NCBI RefSeq assembly: GCF_001445655.1
Contig: NZ_LNBE01000004.1
Coordinates: 2,232,001-2,296,000, forward strand
Origin: Streptomyces roseifaciens
GTDB taxonomy: Bacteria; Actinomycetota; Actinomycetes; Streptomycetales; Streptomycetaceae
Direction: 5' to 3'
DNA length: 64,000 bases
The notes under the pieces are model-generated. The model was not told the origin of the DNA. It ran no database searches and worked only from the letters and a program-made list of their open reading frames with translations. A program made the translations under genes and the position numbers. Below are positions 8,554-15,234 of this stretch, piece by piece; the stretch's first letter is position 1; the number at the start of each line of letters is the position of its first letter.

Positions 8554-9233
8554 CGACCGAAGAGACGGTGCAGCGCCACGCACGGGTCGTGCTGGTGGAC
8601 GACCACCGGATGTTCCGTACGGGCGTGCAGGCCGAGATCGGGGCCACCGACCGGACGGGTGTCGAGGTCGTCGGCGAGGCCGCCGACGTCGACCAGGCGG
8701 TCACCGTCATCACCGCCACCCGCCCCGAGGTCGTCCTGCTCGACGTCCACCTCCCCGGCGGCGGTGGGGTCGAGGTGCTGCGCCGCTGCGCGCCCCTGAT
8801 GGTCGACGCCGAGCGCCCGGTCCGCTTCCTGGCCCTGTCCGTCTCCGACGCCGCGGAGGACGTCATCGGCGTCATCCGCGGCGGCGCCCGCGGCTACGTC
8901 ACCAAGACCATCACCGGCGCGGATCTGGTCGACGCCGTCTTCCGGGTCAAGGACGGCGACGCCGTCTTCTCCCCGCGGCTGGCCGGCTTCGTCCTCGACG
9001 CGTTCGCCTCCACCGACGCCCCGCCCGTGGACGAGGACCTCGACCGGCTCACCCAGCGCGAGCGCGAGGTGCTGCGCCTGATCGCCCGCGGCTACGCCTA
9101 CAAGGAGATCGCCAAGCAGCTGTTCATCTCGGTGAAGACGGTCGAGTCGCACGTTTCGGCGGTGCTGCGCAAGCTCCAGCTCTCCAACCGCCACGAGCTG
9201 ACCCGGTGGGCGACGGCCCGGCGCCTGGTCTGA
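8550..9233 (+). CDS. LuxR/NarL-family response regulator
   Basis: A 227-residue regulator and partner of the PspC-type kinase directly upstream (4-base overlap). The receiver domain has acidic DD at 17-18, phospho-acceptor Asp65 in VVLLDVHLPG and the conserved Lys in YVTKTIT. The C-terminal LuxR-type helix-turn-helix begins at about residue 160 (LTQREREVLRLIARGYAYKE) and continues with FISVKTVESHVSAVLRKL. Its targets are unknown; the nearby PspC and kinase promoters are the obvious candidates. Confidence 0.95.
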   Translation: MTTEETVQRHARVVLVDDHRMFRTGVQAEIGATDRTGVEVVGEAADVDQAVTVITATRPEVVLLDVHLPGGGGVEVLRRCAPLMVDAERPVRFLALSVSDAAEDVIGVIRGGARGYVTKTITGADLVDAVFRVKDGDAVFSPRLAGFVLDAFASTDAPPVDEDLDRLTQREREVLRLIARGYAYKEIAKQLFISVKTVESHVSAVLRKLQLSNRHELTRWATARRLV

Positions 9234-9243
9234 CCCTGCCGCC

Positions 9244-9262
9244 GGATCCCCGTCGGGGATCC
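9244..9262 (+). terminator. Hairpin after the response regulator gene
   Basis: GGATCCCC and GGGGATCC form a perfect 8-bp stem with a GTC loop, 10 bases past the stop codon. A partial copy of the arm follows at 9266-9273. Confidence 0.55.
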
Positions 9263-9427
9263 CGTCGGGGATCGCCGCCCTTCCGGCCCGATTTCGGATA
9301 AGCCCGGCTCCTGCCGGGGGAGGGGCGGAACCCCGGCGGCCCGCTCGCACTCTTGAACGGACGAGAGGCTCTCACTCACGCAGGGCCCCGGCCCCGCGCG
9401 GGGCCCGAGATCCGAAACGAGAGCCCG

Positions 9428-10543
9428 ATGAGCCTGACGGGGACCCCCTTCCTCCTCACCACGGTCGCGCTGGTCGTGGTGGCCCTCGTGCTGCCGCTCG
9501 CGCTGTGGGGCAGGATCGGCGGCCCCAAGCTCGTACGGCACGCGGCGCGGCTGCTCATGCTGCTGTTCGCCCAGGTCACCGCGATAGCCATGGTCTTCGT
9601 GATGGTCAACAACGCCAACGGGCTCTTCGACAACTGGGACGACCTCCTCGGCACCGGCGACCACGTCCGGACCGCGGCCGACCTCGGCCCGGACGGCACC
9701 GGCGGCAAGAACCTCGATGCGGCGCCCAGGAACCCGCAGAAGTTCAAGCCCGCGTCCGACAAGCGGATGGGCCCGGGCGTGCAGGAGACCCAGTTCAAGG
9801 GCCACATATCGGGGGTGGAGGGCGAGGTCTACGTCTGGCTGCCGCCGCAGTACGACGACCCCGCGTACAAGGACAGGAAGTTCCCGGTGGTCGAGGTGCT
9901 CCCCGGCTTCCCCGGCTCGGCGAAGGCCTGGTTCGGCACGCTGGAGGTCAACAGCCAGCTCAAGCCGATGATGGAGAAGGGCGAGGTCGAGCCCTTCATC
10001 ATCGTGGCCCCGCGCACCACGCTCCTCGGTGACGTGGACACCGGCTGCGCCAACATCACCGGCAAGGTCAACGCCGACACCTGGCTCAGCGTCGACGTCC
10101 GCAAGATGGTCACGGACACCTTCCGCGCGCAGGAGAAGCCCGAGGGCTGGGCCGTCGCGGGCTACTCGGCGGGTGCGCACTGCGCCGCCAAGCTGGCCGT
10201 CGCCCACCCCGACCGCTACCGCGCCGGCGTCAGCCTCTCCGGCTACAACGACCCCGCTGGCGAGCCCTCCTCGCTGACGGCGAAGACGCCAGGGCTGCGC
10301 GACGAGAACAACGTCCTGAAGATGCTCCAGCGGGCCAAGACCCCGCCGCACGTGGCGCTGTTCGTCTCCGGCGCGGAGGGCGACGGCTACCAGGGCGGCC
10401 TGGCGCTCAAGCAGGCGGCCAAGCCGCCGACGACGGTGCACGTGACGAAGGTCCCCGCGGGTGCGGGCGGCCACGGCACGGCCGTGTGGAAGCGGCAGGT
10501 CCCCGACGTCTTCCGCTGGCTCTCGCAGCAGATCAAGCCGTAG
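9428..10543 (+). CDS. Membrane-anchored alpha/beta hydrolase (esterase family)
   Basis: A 371-residue protein with two N-terminal membrane helices (residues about 8-28 and 40-60), then an extracytoplasmic esterase domain. The nucleophile elbow GYSAGAH places the catalytic Ser at 247, and GGHGTAVW near the end carries the likely catalytic His. The fold resembles the esterase D / mycolyltransferase-like group often annotated as putative esterase. The start ATG was chosen because the hydrophobic helix begins right after it. The natural substrate is unknown. It converges on the marR gene. Confidence 0.87.
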   Translation: MSLTGTPFLLTTVALVVVALVLPLALWGRIGGPKLVRHAARLLMLLFAQVTAIAMVFVMVNNANGLFDNWDDLLGTGDHVRTAADLGPDGTGGKNLDAAPRNPQKFKPASDKRMGPGVQETQFKGHISGVEGEVYVWLPPQYDDPAYKDRKFPVVEVLPGFPGSAKAWFGTLEVNSQLKPMMEKGEVEPFIIVAPRTTLLGDVDTGCANITGKVNADTWLSVDVRKMVTDTFRAQEKPEGWAVAGYSAGAHCAAKLAVAHPDRYRAGVSLSGYNDPAGEPSSLTAKTPGLRDENNVLKMLQRAKTPPHVALFVSGAEGDGYQGGLALKQAAKPPTTVHVTKVPAGAGGHGTAVWKRQVPDVFRWLSQQIKP

Positions 10544-10611
10544 TCCGGACCCGGGCGACCTGCAGGGGTCCGGCCGAGGCCGTCCTCTGTGCCTCCTCTG
10601 TGCCTCCTCGA

Positions 10612-11130
10612 TCAGGTGAGCGTGGTGTCGCCCCGGGCCTCGAAGATCTTGCGCAGCCCCGAGGCGATCCGATCGCACTCCTCGGGGGTCAGGACGGACA
10701 GGATCTCCTCGTAGTCCCGCAGGTGGGCGACCATGGCCTCGTCGATCAGTGCCTTGCCGCGCTCGGTGAGGCGGATCCGTACCGATCGCCGGTCGGCGCG
10801 GTCGCGGATCCGCTCGACCAGACCCTTGTCCTCCAAGCGGTCCAGGCGGTTCGTTACGGCGCCCGGGGACACCATGGCCGCTTTCGCGAAGGCGCCGGCG
10901 CTGAGCGTGTAGGGCGGGCCCGAGCGGCACAGCGTGGACAGCACGTCGAACTCGCCCACGTTCACGCCGAATTCGTCACTGATCCTCTTGAAGTGCTGGT
11001 CGTACACGCGCTGCATGCGCTGCACGCGCCCCAGCACCTCCACGGACTGCAGGCTGCCCGCCAGCTCGGGCCGTTCCTTGCGCCACTGCTCGATGACCAG
11101 GTCCACCGCATCGGTCACGTCATCACCCAC
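10612..11130 (-). CDS. MarR family transcriptional regulator
   Basis: A 172-residue winged-helix regulator. Readable parts are the recognition region FAKAAMVSPGAVTNRLDRLEDKG and the wing RIRDRADRRSVRIRLTERG, here split only for reading; both are typical of MarR. The start is uncertain: GTG at 11130 follows AGGAG closely, and GTG at 11118 is also possible. It is divergent from the unknown protein and MFS transporter genes, with inverted CGTTGAA repeats between them. It most likely represses itself and that operon and is released by a small ligand. Confidence 0.92.
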   Translation of the reverse strand: MGDDVTDAVDLVIEQWRKERPELAGSLQSVEVLGRVQRMQRVYDQHFKRISDEFGVNVGEFDVLSTLCRSGPPYTLSAGAFAKAAMVSPGAVTNRLDRLEDKGLVERIRDRADRRSVRIRLTERGKALIDEAMVAHLRDYEEILSVLTPEECDRIASGLRKIFEARGDTTLT

Positions 11131-11160
11131 CCTCTCCTCGATTGATTCAACCCTAAAAGA

Positions 11161-11218
11161 CTTGACGTTGAACAAGCAAGCATGCTGTTATTTCAACGTC
11201 AAAAGATCTGGCGTTGAA
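11161..11218. promoter_or_regulatory. MarR operator and promoter for the MFS operon
   Basis: CTTGACGTTGAA (11161-11172) and TTCAACGTCAAA (11192-11203) are inverted repeats matching at 11 of 12 positions. A third CGTTGAA lies at 11212-11218. TTGACG inside the left arm and TGTTAT (11186-11191), 18 bases apart, form a likely -35/-10 pair for the rightward operon. A bound MarR dimer would therefore cover the promoter. Confidence 0.7.
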
Positions 11219-11235
11219 GGACCTCAGGAGCAGCA

Positions 11236-11979
11236 ATGACGACCGCAGACCACGGAACCCTGAAGCTCTCGTACTCCGACGGCCGCCCGGCCACCACCGG
11301 CGTCGAGGCGGTCAACCGCGTCCTGCGCACGGTGGGCGTGCGGGTCGGCCGGGTTCCCGTTCCCGAGGAGGCCCACCCGCTTCTGGAGGCGTCCGAGGAC
11401 CGGGCGCTCTCGGAAGAGGAAGGCGCGGAACTGCTCGCGCTGTTCAGCATGCACCGGGGGCAGCTGGTGGAGCAGATCGAGCTGGCCGGCCGCTGCCCGG
11501 AGGCGCACCGGGGCGGATACCTGAACACCTCCGAGGCCGGCGTTCCCCCGTACCCGAAGGTGTACGACATGAAGACGATGGACGCCGACGCCCGGCACGC
11601 CGTGCAGGCGCGCTTCGGCAGGCTCCACGTGAACAGCTCCGACCACGGCGTCGGCGTCGACGAAGTGATGACGGTCGTCTCCGGTGGCCCGTGGACGTGG
11701 TTCTACCTGCTGCCCGACGGCGTGGTCGCGAAGCTGTCGGTGGGCGCGGTCGAAACCGGCGATCCGGCCTGGCGCCTGAGCTACCCCGGCCTGGGCCCCC
11801 ACGGCGCCTACCTCGACGCCGAGCACGGCCTGATCGTGGCCCACGTCCACGGCCCCGAGGAGTTCGTCATGCGCTACGAGGAACCGAGCGTGGACGGCGC
11901 ACAGGCGCTGGGCACGAATCCGTGGATCGACTTCAGCGGCGACGCCCCGCGGCTGCTCGGCGAAGTGACCGCGCACTGA
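11236..11979 (+). CDS. Hypothetical protein in MarR-regulated operon
   Basis: A 247-residue soluble protein that I do not recognise. It has no signal peptide, membrane helix or clear catalytic motif. The N-terminal half is acidic and helical (HPLLEASEDRALSEEEGAEL). The C-terminal half is richer in beta structure, with many Gly and aromatic residues (GGPWTWFYLLPDGVVAKL). AGGAG precedes the ATG. It is first in the operon ahead of an MFS transporter and divergent from marR, so it may bind or process the compound that the transporter exports. Confidence 0.8.
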   Translation: MTTADHGTLKLSYSDGRPATTGVEAVNRVLRTVGVRVGRVPVPEEAHPLLEASEDRALSEEEGAELLALFSMHRGQLVEQIELAGRCPEAHRGGYLNTSEAGVPPYPKVYDMKTMDADARHAVQARFGRLHVNSSDHGVGVDEVMTVVSGGPWTWFYLLPDGVVAKLSVGAVETGDPAWRLSYPGLGPHGAYLDAEHGLIVAHVHGPEEFVMRYEEPSVDGAQALGTNPWIDFSGDAPRLLGEVTAH

Positions 11980-12059
11980 CCGGCGCCCACGGCGAACGCC
12001 TCGTGCCCGCCCTCTGATCCGCCCCTCACCCGCAGACACACGAACCGGCAGGAAGAGAC

Positions 12060-13304
12060 ATGCCCACCACCACCGGGGCGGCCGCCACGCGCACGCCCTC
12101 CCTCTCCGCCTCGCCCTCCCCCTCCGCCGCCGAATCCGTGCGTCGCGTCCCCATCCTGTGGCTGGCGCTGCTCGCCACACCGGTCGCCGCCGCCAACAAC
12201 GCGACCGTCCTGATCCTCGACGACATGGGCCGCGCACTCGGTATCAGCACCGCCGGCGCATCATGGCTGGTCACCGTCTTCGCGCTGGCACTGGCGATCG
12301 CGACACCGCTGATCGCGACGCTGGTGCGCCGGCGCGGCACGCGCACCGCGCTGTGGCTGAGCGCCGCCTTCGTCGCCGTCGGGACCGCGGTGGTGGCCAC
12401 CTCACCGTGGCTGCCGCTCACCCTCGCCGGGCGGGCCGGTCAGGCGGCGGGCGGAGCGGGCATGGTGGCCATCGCCATGAACCTGGCCGGCACCGCCCGC
12501 CGCATGGGCGTGATCAGTGCCGGGTCCGGGATCCTCGGCGCAGTGGGTCCGCTGCTCGGCGAGCGCCTCACCGACGGCCTCTCCTGGCGGGCCGCCCTGG
12601 CCGTCGTACTGGTCACCCTCCTGGCCGTCCCGGCGGTCAGCCGCCACACCACCCGGGTTCCGGCCGCCGAGGGCCGCTTCGACGCCCGGGGCGCGGTACT
12701 GCTGGCGGTCCTGTCCAGCAGCCTCGTCCTGCTGCCGTCGAACCCGCTGCCCGCCCTCGCCGCGGCAGTCGTCACCGGCGTCCTGCTGTCCCTGCACATA
12801 CGCCGCCGCCCGGACGGCTACGTCCCGGCAGCCGCCCTGCGCTCCCGGCTCTTCCGCAGTTCGGTCCTGATGGCCCTCGCCCTGTCCGCGTCGTACTTCA
12901 CGCTGCTGTTCGCGATCCCGCGGCTGGTCGCCGACCGGGCCGGCTGGTCGACCGGCTCGGTGGCCACCGGCCAGATGGCCGCCATGATCACCGGATCTCT
13001 GCTCACCCTCGTCTTCGCGGCCGTCGCCGCGCGCCTGGGGCGGACCAGGGTGCGAGCGATCCTGCTCGTGGTGGGGGCGCTCGCCGCAACGGCAGCGGTC
13101 TTCGCCCACAACGCGATCATCCTGTTCGCGGCCATCGGCTTCGCCGTCTTCAGCGCCACCGGCGTCAACGCCACCCAGTCCATGATCGCGGCCTCCGCCG
13201 TCCCCGATTTCCAGCGCCCCACCGGTATCGGCCTGTTCCAGCTCGCCTACCTCATGGGCGGAGCCCTCGGCCCGGCGCTCGCCACCATGCTGGTCCTCGG
13301 CTAG
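12060..13304 (+). CDS. MFS transporter, probable drug exporter
   Basis: A 414-residue integral membrane protein with about 12 helices. The loop after helix 2 (TLVRRRGTRTALW) is the MFS signature region, and helix 1 contains TPVAAANNATVLIL. A repeat-like second half starts near residue 210. Length and helix number suit the DHA-type drug exporters. It lies 80 bases after the unknown protein and under the same MarR-controlled promoter, which fits an inducible efflux system. The substrate is unknown. Confidence 0.9.
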   Translation: MPTTTGAAATRTPSLSASPSPSAAESVRRVPILWLALLATPVAAANNATVLILDDMGRALGISTAGASWLVTVFALALAIATPLIATLVRRRGTRTALWLSAAFVAVGTAVVATSPWLPLTLAGRAGQAAGGAGMVAIAMNLAGTARRMGVISAGSGILGAVGPLLGERLTDGLSWRAALAVVLVTLLAVPAVSRHTTRVPAAEGRFDARGAVLLAVLSSSLVLLPSNPLPALAAAVVTGVLLSLHIRRRPDGYVPAAALRSRLFRSSVLMALALSASYFTLLFAIPRLVADRAGWSTGSVATGQMAAMITGSLLTLVFAAVAARLGRTRVRAILLVVGALAATAAVFAHNAIILFAAIGFAVFSATGVNATQSMIAASAVPDFQRPTGIGLFQLAYLMGGALGPALATMLVLG

Positions 13305-13366
13305 CACCGGCGTGGAGGCGGGCGTGTGCGCCCGGGGTTCAGCGGTGCGCGGCGACGCAGGCCTGC

Positions 13367-14443
13367 TCACACCGGCCGCGACGCCCCCGCGAAGGGCATC
13401 TGGTCGACCGGGGCGATCCGGACCGGCGCACCCGGGTGCGGAGCGTGGATCATTTGCCCGCCGCCGATGTAGAGCCCGACGTGGCTGATGCCCGAGTAGA
13501 AGAACACCAGGTCGCCGGGGGCGAGGGCGCTCCGGGAGATCCGCCGGCCCGCGTTGATCTGGGTGTACGTGGTGCGCGGCAGCGAGACGCCCGCCGCCTG
13601 CCAGGCGGCCTTGGTGAGTCCCGAGCAGTCGAAGGCGGCGGGGCCGGTCGCCCCCCACACGTAGGGCTTGCCGAGCGCGGAGTACGCGAAGGCGACGGCC
13701 CGGGCGGCCCGCTCCGTGGGGGCCTGCACGCCGCCGTGCGGTACGGCCGCGCGGTCGGCCGCGGCCGTCGCGGCGCCCGCCGCCCCGGCGGCGTCCCCGC
13801 GCTCGACGGCGGCGCGCTCCTCGTCCGGCAGCTCCGCCAGCACCCTCCTGGCCTCCGCGAGCTTGCCCTCGACGGTCCGCTTGTGGCGGGCGAGGCCGGC
13901 CTGCTCGTGCTTGAGCTCCGCGAGGCGGGCGTCGGCGGCCCTGCGGACCTGCCGGATCTCCCGCACCTCGCGCTCGTAACGGCTGACGGCCACCGCCTGG
14001 CGGCTGCCCGCCTGGTGGGCCAGGGAGGCCCGCTCCAGGTACTGGCCGGGGGAGGAGGAGAGCATCAGCTGCACGCCCGGGGGCATCCCGCCCTCGCGGT
14101 ACTGGGCGGTGGCGTAGGAGCCCAGGGCGTTGCGGGCCGCGTTGAGCCGCTCGGTCCTGCGGGCGGCCCGGTCCTGCAGCTCTTCGAGGGCGGCCTCCGC
14201 GCGGTCGGCCTTCTCCTTGGCGCCGTTGTACCGCTCGGTGGCCTCCTCGGCCTCCCGGTAGTACCGGTCGACCTGGGATCTGAGCTGGGCCGTGGAGGGC
14301 GGGGGAGCGGCCTGCGCGGTGCCGTCGAGGAGCGTGGCGGTGGCGGCGCCCGCGAGGGCGAGACCGGCCGCGGTCCGTACGGTGCTGCTGGTGAGCGGGT
14401 GCTGCCTGGGCTTGCGGTGCGCTGCTGCCACGCCGGCCGTCAC
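13367..14443 (-). CDS. NlpC/P60 peptidoglycan endopeptidase (C40)
   Basis: A 358-residue secreted cell-wall hydrolase that cleaves stem peptides. Start GTG follows GGAAGGA. A signal peptide ends near AQAAPPP (residue about 45). Residues about 50-190 form a coiled coil (YYREAEEATERYNGAKEKAD), as in RipA-like enzymes. The catalytic domain at the C-terminus has Cys273 in FDCSGLTKAAW, His321 in SHVGLY and His333 in MIHAPHPG. It converges on the MFS gene. Upstream lies a long leader containing a strong hairpin. Confidence 0.93.
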   Translation of the reverse strand: MTAGVAAAHRKPRQHPLTSSTVRTAAGLALAGAATATLLDGTAQAAPPPSTAQLRSQVDRYYREAEEATERYNGAKEKADRAEAALEELQDRAARRTERLNAARNALGSYATAQYREGGMPPGVQLMLSSSPGQYLERASLAHQAGSRQAVAVSRYEREVREIRQVRRAADARLAELKHEQAGLARHKRTVEGKLAEARRVLAELPDEERAAVERGDAAGAAGAATAAADRAAVPHGGVQAPTERAARAVAFAYSALGKPYVWGATGPAAFDCSGLTKAAWQAAGVSLPRTTYTQINAGRRISRSALAPGDLVFFYSGISHVGLYIGGGQMIHAPHPGAPVRIAPVDQMPFAGASRPV

Positions 14444-14506
14444 TTCCTTCCAGACCTGCTGTTCCTGCCCTGCCCGCCGGGCCCTGTGGCCGCGCCGGAC
14501 GGTGAC

Positions 14507-14550
14507 CGGCGGCGGTCCGTCGCGAGGGGGGAGCGCGCGGACCGCCGCCG
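14507..14550 (-). promoter_or_regulatory. Strong 13-bp hairpin in the leader of the NlpC/P60 gene
   Basis: CGGCGGCGGTCCG (14507-14519) pairs perfectly with CGGACCGCCGCCG (14538-14550) around an 18-base loop, about 65-105 bases before the peptidase start. It lies in the 307-bp divergent gap that also serves the membrane gene at 14751. Some actinobacterial cell-wall hydrolase genes carry c-di-AMP riboswitches, but I could not match that consensus here. Confidence 0.45.
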
Positions 14551-14750
14551 TCTGGGCCAGGACGCTATTCCGCAGGGTCACGCTCCAGAACACAGATGAC
14601 CGGTAGTGGATGAAATCGATCAGCGCGCTTTGGCGGGTGATCATGTCGACCCCGCCCCCGCGGATGGATATATGCCGCCCGTGACCGAAGTGGCGATTGC
14701 GCCCCACCTGCCTGCCCGTGGGTGATATGGCCCCCGCTAGGGTCGGCCTC

Positions 14751-15104
14751 ATGGACGTACTCATTCACGCCGTCGTCGGCCTGCACATCGTCGGCATCGG
14801 CGCGCTGCTCGGCGGCTTCATGACCCAGATGAAGGCCATGGGCAGGGGCGAGGCGCGGATGGTGCCCGCCATGCTGCACGGCGCACTGACCATGCTGGTC
14901 ACGGGCGTGGCGCTGGTGGGCCTCAACCAGGCGCAGGACCACACCCTGAACATGGTCAAGATCGGCACGAAGCTCGCGCTGCTCGTCGTGATCCTCGGCC
15001 TGGTCTACGTCAAGCGCGACGACGAGAAGGTCCCGGCCCCGGTGTTCGGCGCGGTGGGCGCGCTGACCCTGGTGAACATCTTCATCGCGGTGATGTGGGT
15101 CTGA
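14751..15104 (+). CDS. Small four-helix integral membrane protein
   Basis: A 117-residue protein made almost wholly of four membrane helices (HAVVGLHIVGIGALLGGFM, ALTMLVTGVALVGLN, LALLVVILGLVYV, ALTLVNIFIAVMWV). The N-terminal helix carries a His that could bind haem or metal, but no known motif is complete. TAGGGT (14738-14743), eight bases before the ATG, is a likely -10 box, so the message may be leaderless. The function is unknown. It sits just upstream of pcrA but is separated by 130 bases and pcrA's own promoter. Confidence 0.8.
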   Translation: MDVLIHAVVGLHIVGIGALLGGFMTQMKAMGRGEARMVPAMLHGALTMLVTGVALVGLNQAQDHTLNMVKIGTKLALLVVILGLVYVKRDDEKVPAPVFGAVGALTLVNIFIAVMWV

Positions 15105-15202
15105 CCTCCGCCGTGATGCGGTGGTGCGGCCGGTGCTGCGGTGCGGCGCCGGCCGCGCCCGCGCTGTGGGGGTGACCACTGTCGCCGGGAATCGGGGCCC
15201 GG

Positions 15203-15225
15203 CTGTCAGTGGGGCGGCCTAGACT
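15203..15225 (+). promoter_or_regulatory. PafBC-type (RecA-independent) DNA-damage promoter of pcrA
   Basis: CTGTCAGTG, eight bases, then TAGACT fits the actinobacterial RecA-NDp motif (tTGTCRGtg-N8-TAnnnT), differing only at the first, weakly conserved base. The pcrA start codon is ten bases beyond the -10 box, so the transcript would be almost leaderless. Helicases of this family are known members of that regulon. Confidence 0.8.
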
Positions 15226-15234
15226 CGGGAGGCG

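Noticed and set aside
14444..14750. Possible c-di-AMP (ydaO) riboswitch before the NlpC/P60 gene
   Set aside because: Only a simple hairpin is visible; the conserved ydaO core could not be recognised by eye. A covariance search would settle it. The same applies to the leader of the M23 gene.
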